Below are positions 15,498 to 23,351 of a stretch of 35,394 bases of DNA, piece by piece (the stretch's first letter is position 1; every line of letters begins with the position of its first letter). Below the pieces are notes generated by a model. The model was given only the letters and a program-made list of their open reading frames with translations. It did not search any database and had not been told where the DNA came from. Made by a program: the position numbers and the translations under genes. This stretch comes from an uncultured Anaerolineae bacterium (GTDB lineage Bacteria; Chloroflexota; Anaerolineae; Anaerolineales; Villigracilaceae): NCBI GenBank assembly GCA_903822545.1, contig CAIJPN010000124.1:1-35394 (forward strand). Direction: 5' to 3'.

Positions 15498-15965
15498 ATG
15501 GATGCAAAAGTCACCTGGAAAGATGGCCTGACCCTGAGCGGAAGTGCCAACAGCGGTTTCACCGTTCCATTAGGAACCGACCCTTCGGTGGGCGGCGCGA
15601 ATGATGGGTTTCGCCCGCTGGAACTGATGGCAATCTCGCTGGCTGGCTGCACCGCTATGGATGTAGTTTCCATCATCCGCAAGAAGAAACAGGATGTGAC
15701 CGCTTTTGAAGTTAAAGTTCATGCCGAGCAGCAAGCCGAGCACCCGCATGTTTTCACCAGCGCGGTTATCACCTACCAGGTAACAGGGCACAGCATCGAC
15801 GAAGCCGCAGTGGTGCGCGCCATCGAGCTTTCGGCCACGCGCTATTGCCCGGCACAGTCCATGCTGGCGAAGGCCTTTGCGATGAAGCTGGTGTATGAGC
15901 TTTACGAGGAAAAAGATGGGGCCAGTACACTCGTCAAAACGGGAGAATGGCGCCAGGGCGGTTAG
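15498..15965 (+). CDS. OsmC/Ohr-family peroxiredoxin-like protein
   Basis: The 155-residue protein has the two Cys of the OsmC/Ohr fold: Cys51 in ISLAGCTAMDVVSI and Cys117 in SATRYCPAQSML. OsmC and Ohr reduce organic or fatty hydroperoxides through these residues, often with lipoyl or dithiol reductants. It starts one base after the TlpA-like gene, with AAGGAA upstream, and ends the ECF redox operon. The selenoprotein or TlpA protein could supply electrons to it, which is inference. A paralogue lies at 19953-20357 on the other strand. Confidence 0.88.
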   Translation: MDAKVTWKDGLTLSGSANSGFTVPLGTDPSVGGANDGFRPLELMAISLAGCTAMDVVSIIRKKKQDVTAFEVKVHAEQQAEHPHVFTSAVITYQVTGHSIDEAAVVRAIELSATRYCPAQSMLAKAFAMKLVYELYEEKDGASTLVKTGEWRQGG

Positions 15966-16054
15966 TTGTTACAGGCAGCCCAAGGCTGCTTTAACGGGAT
16001 GTTTCCCAGGGCCACCAAACCCGTTTAACGGTTTTTCCCTTCACCATTTGCACA

Positions 16055-16088
16055 AAAACACCGCTCCCAACAACCGGGGCGGTGTTTT
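16055..16088 (+). terminator. Terminator of the ECF redox operon
   Basis: AAAACACCGCTCC (16055-16067) pairs with GGGGCGGTGTTTT (16076-16088) with one G-U pair and an 8-base loop; the right arm ends in T4. Confidence 0.8.
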
Positions 16089-16129
16089 ATATGTATTGAT
16101 TTTCGCATGCCGGCCCGGCGATTTCACGT

Positions 16130-16135
16130 TATACT
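16130..16135 (+). promoter_or_regulatory. Probable -10 box (TATACT) for the LOG gene
   Basis: TATACT follows the ATTTCACGT stretch, 43 bases before the ATG at 16179. The -35 region is not recognisable. Confidence 0.35.
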
Positions 16136-16178
16136 GTTTTTAGAATGTGGAAGCAGAAAATATTGAAAAGAGGTTCTT

Positions 16179-16760
16179 ATGAAATCTATTTGCGTTTATT
16201 GTGGCTCAGCCGACAACATTCACACCGATTTTACACAGGCCGGGCGGCTGATGGGCCGCGCGCTGGCCGAAAATGGCATCAGGTTAATCTTTGGTGGTGG
16301 CAAAACCGGCATTATGGGCGCAGTGGCCGATGGTGTGCTGGAAGCGGGCGGCGAGGTGACCGGCGTCATCGTTGAAAGCATGAACAAACCCGCCCTGGCG
16401 CACAGCAACCTGACCCGCCTGGAGGTGACCGCCACCATCCACGAACGCAAAGCGCGCATGTATGAGCTTTCAGATGGTTATATTGCCCTGCCCGGCGGAT
16501 TTGGCACCTTCGATGAGCTTTTTGAAACCATCACCTGGGGGCAGATCGGCCTGCACCAAAAACCGATCGGCCTGCTAAACGTGCGCGGTTACTTCTCACT
16601 GCTCATGGCCCTGCTCGACCAGGCCGAAGCCGAAGGGTTTATCTTCCCGGAACACCGCAAAATGATCTGCATCGCCGCCAACCCCAAAGACCTGCTGGGT
16701 TGTATGCGCAACCACCAGCACCCAATCGATGCTGTGCGCCGCTGGATGCGCGAAGACTGA
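16179..16760 (+). CDS. LOG-family nucleoside monophosphate phosphoribohydrolase (TIGR00730)
   Basis: The 193-residue protein carries the LOG (Lonely Guy) hallmarks: ICVYCGSAD at the N-terminus, GGGKTGIMGAVADG (about 39-52), HERKARMYELSDG and the PGGFGTFDE motif (105-113, catalytic Glu113). Such Rossmann-fold proteins, long mislabelled lysine decarboxylases, cleave ribose-phosphate from cytokinin-type or other nucleotides. AAGAGG precedes ATG 16179. The histidine kinase gene starts 4 bases after its stop, so they share a transcript; a functional link is not evident. Confidence 0.92.
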   Translation: MKSICVYCGSADNIHTDFTQAGRLMGRALAENGIRLIFGGGKTGIMGAVADGVLEAGGEVTGVIVESMNKPALAHSNLTRLEVTATIHERKARMYELSDGYIALPGGFGTFDELFETITWGQIGLHQKPIGLLNVRGYFSLLMALLDQAEAEGFIFPEHRKMICIAANPKDLLGCMRNHQHPIDAVRRWMRED

Positions 16761-16763
16761 GCC

Positions 16764-18029
16764 ATGCAAGCCGAATGGATTATCGCAGCCCTGCTGGTTG
16801 TGCTCTGCTGGATGTCCTGGCGATATGTTACCCTGCGCCGCCAGGTGGATGACTACACCCGCACCGTTTCCCGCGCCGCCAGGAGCGACGAACTGCCGCC
16901 CCAAGGCCTGCCTACCGATATAAAAGGCCTTGAACAACTCTCCAATGCGGTTGCCGCACTATCAGCTGATTTTGAAAAACAACTGGCCGCCACCACCCGA
17001 GAAACAGCCCGCCTGGCAGCCACCCTGAACCAGATGACCGATGGTGTGCTCATCGCCGATGCCGAAGGGCGCATCCAGTTTGCCAACCCCGCCGCCGGGA
17101 AATTATTTGATGCCAGCGAAATCATCGGTCGCACGGTGGTAGAAATCGTGCGGCATCACCAGCTTGTGGAAACCTGGCAGCGCTGCCAGCACACCCAGAG
17201 CATCCAGGCCGGGACAGTTGAAATCCCGGCCAAACGCCAGTTTATCCAACTAATCGTCATCCCCGATCAATATGCGGGCGGCGCGCTGCTGCTGGCCCAA
17301 GATTTAACCACCGTGCGCCGGCTGGAAAATGTGCGCCGCGACTTTATCTCCAACGTCAGCCACGAGCTGCGCACCCCCCTGGCATCGCTCAAAGCCCTCA
17401 CCGAAACCCTGCAATCGGGCGCACTTGAAGACCCCCCCGCCGCCCGCCGTTTCCTCGAGCGCATCGAAGCCGAAGTGGATGCCCTGACCCAAATGGCCGC
17501 CGAACTGCTCGACCTTACTCGTATCGAATCCGGGCAGACGGCACTCAACCTGGCCATCATCTCGCCGAAAAACATCCTCGATTCTGTCGCCGCGCGCATG
17601 AAAATGCAGGCCGAACGCGCCGGTCTGGAGTTAACCGTCACTGCTCCCACCGACTTGCCCACTGTCCATGCCGATGTAGCCCACGTTGAACAGGTACTGG
17701 TCAACCTGATCCACAATGCCACAAAATTCACCCCCCCTGGCGGCAGGATCACCCTTTCCGCCGCCATTGCAGCCACCCGGGGCGGAACAGATGGCGATTC
17801 AATCATCTTCACCGTGCGCGATACCGGCATTGGTATCCCTGCCGAGGAACTGCCACGCATTTTTGAGCGCTTCTACCGTATCGACCGGGCGCGCACCAAA
17901 GGCAGCGGCACCGGGCTGGGACTTTCGATTGCCAAACACATCATCGAAGCCCACCAGGGCACAATCTGGGCCGAAAGCCAGGAAGGCAAAGGCAGTTCAT
18001 TCATTTTCACGCTGCCGCGCTCACCCTGA
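16764..18029 (+). CDS. PhoR-like sensor histidine kinase, orphan
   Basis: The 421-residue kinase has one N-terminal membrane segment (residues 5-22), a PAS-like domain (about 85-185, MTDGVLIADAEGRIQFANPA), then HisKA with FISNVSHELRTPL (His200) and HATPase_c with NLIHNATKFTPPGGRI (N box), DTGIGIPAEELPRIFERFYR (G1, F box) and GSGTGLGLSIAKHI (G2). This order matches PhoR/WalK-type kinases, but there is no extracytoplasmic sensor domain because the single segment is followed directly by the cytoplasmic part. No response regulator adjoins. A strong terminator follows. Confidence 0.9.
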   Translation: MQAEWIIAALLVVLCWMSWRYVTLRRQVDDYTRTVSRAARSDELPPQGLPTDIKGLEQLSNAVAALSADFEKQLAATTRETARLAATLNQMTDGVLIADAEGRIQFANPAAGKLFDASEIIGRTVVEIVRHHQLVETWQRCQHTQSIQAGTVEIPAKRQFIQLIVIPDQYAGGALLLAQDLTTVRRLENVRRDFISNVSHELRTPLASLKALTETLQSGALEDPPAARRFLERIEAEVDALTQMAAELLDLTRIESGQTALNLAIISPKNILDSVAARMKMQAERAGLELTVTAPTDLPTVHADVAHVEQVLVNLIHNATKFTPPGGRITLSAAIAATRGGTDGDSIIFTVRDTGIGIPAEELPRIFERFYRIDRARTKGSGTGLGLSIAKHIIEAHQGTIWAESQEGKGSSFIFTLPRSP

Positions 18030-18068
18030 GCTGTCAGGACCATGATCGTTGCCATCTAGATCCATCAA

Positions 18069-18119
18069 AACAACAGTCCGAAGGCTTGTCAGTTCAACCT
18101 TCGGACTGTTGTTTTTTTC
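18069..18119 (+). terminator. Rho-independent terminator
   Basis: AACAACAGTCCGAAGG (18069-18084) pairs perfectly with CCTTCGGACTGTTGTT (18098-18113) and is followed by more T residues. Confidence 0.9.
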
Positions 18120-18166
18120 TGCGCCCTTGTGTTGTTTTAACACGAGGGCGCGGTACACGCTAACCG

Positions 18167-19342
18167 TTAATCTTCGCCATGCGGGCCGGGGCCATCTGGC
18201 GGGGTCAGGTGACAGACGGTGCAGGTATCGATAGGGCCTTCATGTCCTTGCAACATCTGGAATTTGATGCCATCCTGCGGACGCGAAGAAGGCGCAATCG
18301 CATGTGTGCTATCATGACAGGCTTCACAGTAAATACCCCCGTGACCGGTGGATAATCGATATAAGGGGTTGTTCTGCCCGGTATTTTCGTGACAAGAACT
18401 ACACTTGGGTTCATTCAGCCAGGGCTGGGGGTTAGAAGCCACTTTTTTCATGCCGCCATGACACGAAATACAGGTCATGCCTTCTTTACGCATCGTATCG
18501 CGCAAACACTGGGTTTTAGGGCCAGGGTGACAGTTATAGCAGCCAGCCATGGTATTGGGGGTCACGGCAGCGTGCTTGGCATGCATGGCTTTCGAGAGGT
18601 TGGGCAAGGTGGATTTGCCGGGCATGCCCAATGCGTTGGAACCATGGCATTTGGCGCATAAAACCGGGCGCTGTGTCATCAGCCGGGTGCCTTCTTTTTT
18701 GTCGTGCAAAGTCAAGATATTGGTGGCAACCCGCCCGGTGGCAATCGTGGGGTTGGCAGTACCCTTGTTGGAATGGCATTTGTCGCAGCGCATTTCAGAT
18801 GAAACCGGCGTGACCACGCGTGTGCGAGTCAGTTCCTCCCCACTGGTGGCATCGGTCACGATAACGGTAGCAAGCTGGTAGGGGTCTGCAACCGTTGGGG
18901 CGGAATCTGAAAATTCTGTAACGGGGATTCCTTCAGCGATGAAATGATCTGCCTGTAAATCCATTTCACCCGCCAAACCCTTTCCTTTTAACCCTACATT
19001 GAGCGGCAAGTCAACCCCGAACAACTTCTGGTCAAAAGCCCAAAAGTTGGTTTTACCTGCCGAGTAGGTATTGTTGGGGTAGCTGTAGGTAACTTTGATA
19101 CCATCCGTAACCACCTGGGGCGGATCGCCTACCTTAACGACCTGTACCCAGAGTGTGTTATATGGAGGCAACACTGCCATATCCCTGAAATCATTGTTAT
19201 AGCAGTGCATCCCCAGGTCATTCCAGGCCAGGATGGCATACTGGCTGCCACCGGCGCGGGCTGGTTGAGGGTTGACCATTCCAAATGCCAGCAAAAACAT
19301 GCCAGCCAAGAGTAAGGTGATGCGGAACAGTTTATAGATCAT
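18167..19342 (-). CDS. Secreted seven-haem cytochrome c
   Basis: The 391-residue protein starts at ATG 19342 (AAGGAGA upstream) with a signal peptide cleaved near residue 30 (PQPARAGG). Residues 31-180 form a haem-free domain (YAILAWNDLGMHCYNNDF). The rest has seven CxxCH haem motifs with Cys at 186, 229, 268, 291, 314, 339 and 374: CDKCH, CAKCH, CYNCH, CISCH, CSSCH, CEACH, CTVCH. His residues between them (AMHAKHAAV, STGHGGIYC, LQGHEGP) could be distal ligands. It is a periplasm-side electron carrier or reductase, perhaps for sulfur or nitrogen oxyanions; the substrate is not readable. It lies at the end of a same-strand redox cluster. Confidence 0.85.
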   Translation of the reverse strand: MIYKLFRITLLLAGMFLLAFGMVNPQPARAGGSQYAILAWNDLGMHCYNNDFRDMAVLPPYNTLWVQVVKVGDPPQVVTDGIKVTYSYPNNTYSAGKTNFWAFDQKLFGVDLPLNVGLKGKGLAGEMDLQADHFIAEGIPVTEFSDSAPTVADPYQLATVIVTDATSGEELTRTRVVTPVSSEMRCDKCHSNKGTANPTIATGRVATNILTLHDKKEGTRLMTQRPVLCAKCHGSNALGMPGKSTLPNLSKAMHAKHAAVTPNTMAGCYNCHPGPKTQCLRDTMRKEGMTCISCHGGMKKVASNPQPWLNEPKCSSCHENTGQNNPLYRLSTGHGGIYCEACHDSTHAIAPSSRPQDGIKFQMLQGHEGPIDTCTVCHLTPPDGPGPHGED

Positions 19343-19465
19343 TGGGCTCTCCTTTTGTGGTTGTTTTATTGTCGTTTTGGCGCGGCCAAAGTTACGCAAT
19401 AAAACCACCCGCCCGCAGTTGCAATGCCTTTGCAATCTTTGGAGCGCAGGAGAGTTTGCTCGGGC

Positions 19466-19858
19466 TTATACCCGGATGGCGTCAGCCACCCGCCTGAGAC
19501 GCTGCCGGGCTTCTTCGGCCACAGGGTCGAGCGCCACATCCTGGATAAAGTTGGTCATAGAAAGCGGGTCGATAATGTTCACGACCGTGCCGCCATCCTG
19601 TTCATATACAATCACATTGCAGGGCAGCAGCAAGCCCACATCTGGCCGGGCTGTCAGCGCCTTGTGCGCCAGGGGCGGATTACACACCCCCAGTATGGAA
19701 TATTTGCGAAAATCAACATCCAGCTTCTTTTTCATTGTTTCCCTGACATCGATGCTGGTCAATACGCCAAAACCTTCAGTTTTAAGCGCTGCGGTTACTT
19801 TTTCAAGTGCTGCTTCATAGCTCAGGTTAAGTATGGTTTGAAATCCTAATTCGGACAT
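19466..19858 (-). CDS. DUF302 family protein
   Basis: The 130-residue protein matches DUF302: LSYEAALEKVTAALKTEGFG, then a DFRKYSILGVCNPPLAHKAL stretch and LLLPCNVIVYEQDGGTVVNI. DUF302 proteins often occur near sulfur-oxidation and thiol-redox genes and are thought to bind a small ligand; no activity is firmly known. Cys residues in VCNPP and LPCN are typical. ATG 19858 has GGGAGA upstream. It sits between the seven-haem cytochrome and an OsmC gene, with gaps of about 120 and 94 bases. Confidence 0.85.
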   Translation of the reverse strand: MSELGFQTILNLSYEAALEKVTAALKTEGFGVLTSIDVRETMKKKLDVDFRKYSILGVCNPPLAHKALTARPDVGLLLPCNVIVYEQDGGTVVNIIDPLSMTNFIQDVALDPVAEEARQRLRRVADAIRV

Positions 19859-19952
19859 GGCTGATCTCCCGGTTGGTGGTTTATTTTTATTTCGATGCAA
19901 AAACGGTAAAAAGTTCCCTGCTCTTCCATCCCTTCGACAAATATACCCGTCC

Positions 19953-20357
19953 TTATGCCACAATCTCAAAATCGGTGCTGATTTCTGCCGTTGCGCGGAT
20001 GGTAGCCGCAACCGAGCAATACTTCTCATGAGAAAGCTGGATGGCCTGCGCCACAGCCTTGTCGGTCAACCCCTGGCCAGACACTTTAAAATGCAGATGG
20101 ATTTTGCGAAACGTCCAGGGCGGATCGGCATCTTGCTCACCGCTGGAGCTAATCTCCAGCAGTGAAAGCGACATACGCTTTTTCTCCAGGATTTCGACCA
20201 CATCCACAGCTGTGCAGGATGCCAGCGCAAGCAGCAGCAACTCGGAGGGTTTAATACCAATCCCTTCATCCGGCGTGGAGAGTACGACCGAGTGCCGGGT
20301 GGAATCCACCCCGATAAATTGTTTCCCATCGATCCATTTTACAGTTGCGGTTCCCAT
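19953..20357 (-). CDS. OsmC-family protein (second copy)
   Basis: The 134-residue protein has the OsmC fold with Cys48 in LALASCTAVDVVEIL and Cys114 in SHEKYCSVAATI. It differs from the copy at 15498 in lacking the CPAQ after the second Cys and in its N-terminal strand (VKWIDGKQFIGVDSTRHSVV). Such proteins reduce organic peroxides or carry persulfide. AAGGAG precedes ATG 20357. It is part of the minus-strand thiol cluster with thioredoxin and DUF302. Confidence 0.87.
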   Translation of the reverse strand: MGTATVKWIDGKQFIGVDSTRHSVVLSTPDEGIGIKPSELLLLALASCTAVDVVEILEKKRMSLSLLEISSSGEQDADPPWTFRKIHLHFKVSGQGLTDKAVAQAIQLSHEKYCSVAATIRATAEISTDFEIVA

Positions 20358-20426
20358 AAAGCTCCTTTTCTTTCAATAATGTGTCACATTTTGGGATAAC
20401 GGTGCACGACCGTTCAGTTATCCCGC

Positions 20427-20639
20427 TCAGCTAAACCCGCCGCGGCTGCCACAACTACTGCTGGAAGAGCTGACTGTACCAGACGAAAGTGTCCCCAAAG
20501 AAATTACGCGGGACAGTTTTTTCTGCGTATTCTGGCTCTCACACTTTGGGCAGGCTGGGATGCGGTCAGATTCAGAAAAAGAAACTCTCTTCTCAAATTC
20601 ATCCCCGCATTCGTTGCAGCGATACTCGTATAAAGGCAT
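20427..20639 (-). CDS. FmdB-family zinc-ribbon protein
   Basis: The 70-residue protein starts MPLYEYRCNECGDEF, the FmdB/CxxC_CxxC_SSSS signature, with Cys8, Cys11, Cys30 and Cys33 forming a zinc ribbon and a Ser-rich tail ending SCGSRGGFS. The function of this widespread family is unclear; it is often called a putative regulatory protein. AGGAGGA precedes ATG 20639. Confidence 0.9.
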   Translation of the reverse strand: MPLYEYRCNECGDEFEKRVSFSESDRIPACPKCESQNTQKKLSRVISLGTLSSGTVSSSSSSCGSRGGFS

Positions 20640-20705
20640 AGTTCATTCCTCCTGGGATCGTTTTTAGCATTTCCGTTGAGCCAGCTCAGGCAGTGTTCTG
20701 AGCTG

Positions 20706-21224
20706 TTAATTTCCGGTCATTTTCTTAATCTGGCCGGTCAAAGCCCGCCAGATCGGACAGCGGTCATAAATGGCGCTAAACATAAGGATGCCGCCCAACA
20801 CCAACAGGAACCAGTTGATGCTGCCAGCCGCCCAGCCGATTCCGGCAACGACAATCCCCGCCCCAAAGCGGATCAAACGATCCCCGCTCGATGGCCCGGC
20901 CGGAGCAGGTTCTACGCCCGTAGCCAGCGCATCAAAGAGGGTTTTCAACGTTGCGGCAGGTTTTGCGCCCACCTGGCGTTGTACTTCCTGGCCGTTTCGA
21001 TAAACGATCAGCGTGGGGATACCGTAGACTTTGAGATGTTGCAAAAGCTCCTGGTTTTCATCGGCATTGATTTGCCACAAGTCAACACGGCCAGCATATT
21101 CTTCGGCCAGTTTTTCCAGGATGGGCTTGACCATTTTGCACGGCCCACACCAGGGTGCCCACAGGTCTACAACCACCGGACGGGGGTTCTGTTTCAGTTT
21201 TTCAAAAAAAGTTTCAGGGGTCAT
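20706..21224 (-). CDS. Thioredoxin fused to a DUF2892 membrane tail
   Basis: The 172-residue protein begins with a classical thioredoxin (residues 1-108) with WAPWCGPC (Cys26, Cys29) and the cis-Pro in YGIPTLIVYRNG. A linker rich in Pro and Gly leads to two membrane segments (GAGIVVAGIGWAAGSINWFL and a second) ending IYDRCPIWRALTG, the DUF2892/YgaP-type inner-membrane module. In YgaP the same tail follows a rhodanese domain, so the module tethers sulfur or thiol enzymes to the membrane. ATG 21224 is favoured by GGTGA 4 bases upstream; ATG 21227 is adjacent. It is first in the minus-strand cluster. Confidence 0.85.
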   Translation of the reverse strand: MTPETFFEKLKQNPRPVVVDLWAPWCGPCKMVKPILEKLAEEYAGRVDLWQINADENQELLQHLKVYGIPTLIVYRNGQEVQRQVGAKPAATLKTLFDALATGVEPAPAGPSSGDRLIRFGAGIVVAGIGWAAGSINWFLLVLGGILMFSAIYDRCPIWRALTGQIKKMTGN

Positions 21225-21339
21225 CATTTCACCAGTCAAATTAGAGTAACAACTGAATTTTTGATGCTCTTATCCTGTTAAAGTTACATTTTCGAGGCTA
21301 TGAATTGTTTCCGCCAGGTGTAACAAATTTCGCACATTC

Positions 21340-21368
21340 TTGTCATTATGTTTATTTTTTCTTTACAT
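21340..21368 (+). promoter_or_regulatory. Possible promoter for the DUF2202 gene
   Basis: TTGTCA (21340-21345) and TTACAT (21363-21368) are 17 bases apart in an AT-rich stretch about 95 bases before the start codon. The -10 match is poor, so this is tentative. Confidence 0.3.
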
Positions 21369-21435
21369 AAGGTTGATAAGATTGGTTCATAGCTGAAAAC
21401 AAACAGCCTAACCAATGAAAAACACTTAAATTATC

Positions 21436-21452
21436 CCGGTGTGAGTCCGGGA
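21436..21452 (+). promoter_or_regulatory. Short leader hairpin beside the ribosome-binding site
   Basis: CCCGG and CCGGG pair around a 7-base TGTGAGT loop, immediately followed by AAGGAG and the ATG at 21464. The hairpin could hold the ribosome-binding site open or influence initiation. No riboswitch class is recognised. Confidence 0.35.
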
Positions 21453-21463
21453 AGGAGAAAAAA

Positions 21464-22255
21464 ATGTTCAAAAATATTCTTATCGGCGTTCTTTCGGCCA
21501 TCCTGGTGGTGGCGATTGGAACCACAGCTTACAATGTCAGCGGCGCACAGGCGGCTGGCGGGGTTGCATCAGCGGCGCAAGGCTATGGCGGCGGTCAAGG
21601 TAACGGTGGCAGCGGCCAGGGTGTAACTGGCGGAACCGGGCAAGCATCCGGCAACGGTAACGGAACCGGTATCAGCGTGCTCAGTATCCCTGCTTCCGAC
21701 TTAAGCGCTGAAGAAACTGCCTCGCTGCTTTATATGCGGGAAGAAGAAAAGCTGGCTCGTGATGTGTATACCACGCTGGCTGCCACCTGGAATATCCCTA
21801 CCTTCCAGAATATTGCCGCCAGTGAGCAAAAACACATGGATGAGATCGCCCTGCTGCTGACCCGCTACAACCTGACCGACCCGGCGCAGGCTCCCGGTGT
21901 ATTTACAAATGCCAAACTGCAAGGTTTATACACCAGCTTAGTGGCGCAGGGCAGCAAATCGCTGGCTGATGCGCTGAAAGTTGGCGGGGACATTGAGGAG
22001 ATCGACATCCTTGATCTGCAAGCTGACCTGGCAAAGACCGACAACGCCGACATCCAGCAGGTTTTCAACAACCTGATGAGTGGTTCGTACAATCACCTGA
22101 AAGCCTTCTCAACGGCTTACACCAATCAGACCGGCCTGGCTTATAGCGCCCAGTATTTATCGGCTGACACGTTGAACACGATCCTGAGCAGCACAACCAG
22201 CGGTGGACGCCCCAGTTGGGCTGGCGGGAATGGCAAGGGTGGTGGCAACCGCTAA
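21464..22255 (+). CDS. Exported DUF2202 ferritin-like protein
   Basis: The 263-residue protein has a signal peptide or anchor (residues 5-30), a Gly-, Asn- and Gln-rich low-complexity linker (about 31-70) and a DUF2202 four-helix domain. Its ferritin-like metal residues are seen in LLYMREEEKLARDVY and in IAASEQKHMDEIALLL (Glu and His of an ExxH motif), and again in IEEIDILDLQADLAKTD and MSGSYNHLKAFSTAY. The C-terminus is again Gly-rich (SWAGGNGKGGGNR). DUF2202 proteins are probably metal-binding exported ferritin relatives; function is unproven. AAGGAG lies close upstream. Confidence 0.85.
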   Translation: MFKNILIGVLSAILVVAIGTTAYNVSGAQAAGGVASAAQGYGGGQGNGGSGQGVTGGTGQASGNGNGTGISVLSIPASDLSAEETASLLYMREEEKLARDVYTTLAATWNIPTFQNIAASEQKHMDEIALLLTRYNLTDPAQAPGVFTNAKLQGLYTSLVAQGSKSLADALKVGGDIEEIDILDLQADLAKTDNADIQQVFNNLMSGSYNHLKAFSTAYTNQTGLAYSAQYLSADTLNTILSSTTSGGRPSWAGGNGKGGGNR

Positions 22256-22267
22256 TAATCAGCGATT

Positions 22268-22314
22268 ATCCAAAAGAAACAGGGAGCGGTTGCCGCTCCC
22301 TGTTTCTTTTGGAT
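22268..22314. terminator. Perfect 22-bp hairpin terminator
   Basis: The arms 22268-22289 and 22293-22314 are fully complementary with only a 3-base TTG loop; the stem includes CAGGGAGCGG and A/T-rich flanks. It ends the DUF2202 gene and could also serve the convergent gene ending at 22381. Confidence 0.85.
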
Positions 22315-22380
22315 GGTATTTCAACTCAGTCGGACAAATGCGTTGAAGCCGGTTTTTTCTCGTTGTGGGTAGAACCGGCA

Positions 22381-23109
22381 TCAGTTCTCAGCTTTGTGTA
22401 AATCCTGTTGAATATTCCGCTGGAAATCCCACATCAAATAATCGAGATTGAGCGGCAGGGCAAGCTCGAGGTGGTACAAAAATTGAATTTCAGCCCGAAC
22501 TTTTGTCACATGACATTCCAGCAGGTGCCCGCCTTTTTGCCGATCCTGTGATAGGAAATGTAAATGCAACCCCGGCACATTCAAAGATGCCATAAAAACC
22601 GGGGTAAAAAAACCCACCAACGTTCCGATAACATTCATGAAACGAAATTCTTGCTGTTCCTGGGTCACTTCCACCAGTGGGCGATAATTTTCCTGCTTGG
22701 GCACAGAGCGCGTGCGCACGTAGCTGAATTCCCCATCAACTCGAAAGGCGTAGAATAAATTCGGCGAAGGCATTAGGCTGGTTAGCCAGGCCTGGAATTC
22801 TGTGTAAGTAAGTTCACCCTTTGAAACTTCGGAACTCATCGGCTGGAAATAGGTGACACAGGCAAAGGGAGACAGGGTTTGGGCGCTGACCAGGCTGACA
22901 TTCCCATCGCCCGCCACACGATATGTTCGACCATCGAGCAGGATCATTTCGCCATCCAGGTCATTGAAGGTGCCGATACCAAAATCACCGTGTTTGTAAA
23001 CTTCCGTCAACGGGATGTTTTGTTCGTAAATTCCTTCCACCAATGCATTCACTGGCGCACTGAGATAGATACGATTGCTGTGAGATTTCAACTCATTTTT
23101 TTGATCCAT
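22381..23109 (-). CDS. budA: Alpha-acetolactate decarboxylase
   Basis: The 242-residue protein matches acetolactate decarboxylase (BudA/AlsD), which converts 2-acetolactate to acetoin. Family features are HGDFGIGTFNDLDGEM with LLDGRTYR, then GTLVGFFTPVFMASLNVPGL and HLHFLSQDRQKGGHLLEC, in which His182, His184 and His195 would be the zinc ligands. GGAGGA precedes ATG 23109. No acetolactate synthase or butanediol dehydrogenase adjoins; the gene stands alone between a terminator and a tRNA. The length is close to the family norm of about 240-260 residues. Confidence 0.92.
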   Translation of the reverse strand: MDQKNELKSHSNRIYLSAPVNALVEGIYEQNIPLTEVYKHGDFGIGTFNDLDGEMILLDGRTYRVAGDGNVSLVSAQTLSPFACVTYFQPMSSEVSKGELTYTEFQAWLTSLMPSPNLFYAFRVDGEFSYVRTRSVPKQENYRPLVEVTQEQQEFRFMNVIGTLVGFFTPVFMASLNVPGLHLHFLSQDRQKGGHLLECHVTKVRAEIQFLYHLELALPLNLDYLMWDFQRNIQQDLHKAEN

Positions 23110-23196
23110 TCTTTCCTCCAGTGAGAAACTACGTCCAGTTGGCGCGGAGGGTGCATCGCGCTACGATTTGATGAAAGCCCTGATCTATGGAACACA

Positions 23197-23222
23197 AAAT
23201 CCGGCCCTTTAGGCCGGATTTT
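23197..23222 (-). terminator. Terminator downstream of tRNA-Val
   Basis: AAAATCCGGCC (23197-23207) and GGCCGGATTTT (23212-23222) pair perfectly around a 4-base loop; on the minus strand T4 follows the stem. It lies 12 bases after the tRNA end. Confidence 0.8.
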
Positions 23223-23233
23223 GGGCAAAACAG

Positions 23234-23307
23234 TGGGCGCGAAGGGACTCGAACCCCTGACCTCGTGTGTGTGATACACGCGCTCTAACCAACTGAGCTA
23301 CGCGCCC
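23234..23307 (-). tRNA. tRNA-Val (CAC)
   Basis: The 74-base minus-strand gene folds into a full cloverleaf: acceptor GGGCGCG/CGCGCCC with A73, D-arm GCTC/GAGC, anticodon stem CGTGT/ACACG with loop ATCACAC giving anticodon CAC, a 5-base variable loop, and T-arm with loop TTCGAGT. The CCA end is not encoded. It reads the GTG valine codon. Confidence 0.95.
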
Positions 23308-23351
23308 GTAGCGAAGCGGGATTATAAGCCAGTTTTGGCTCTTTGGCAAGA

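Noticed and set aside
20393-20424. GGGATAAC/GTTATCCC palindrome between the FmdB and OsmC genes
   Set aside because: The inner pairing is broken and no T run follows on the minus strand, so neither terminator nor operator function is supported.
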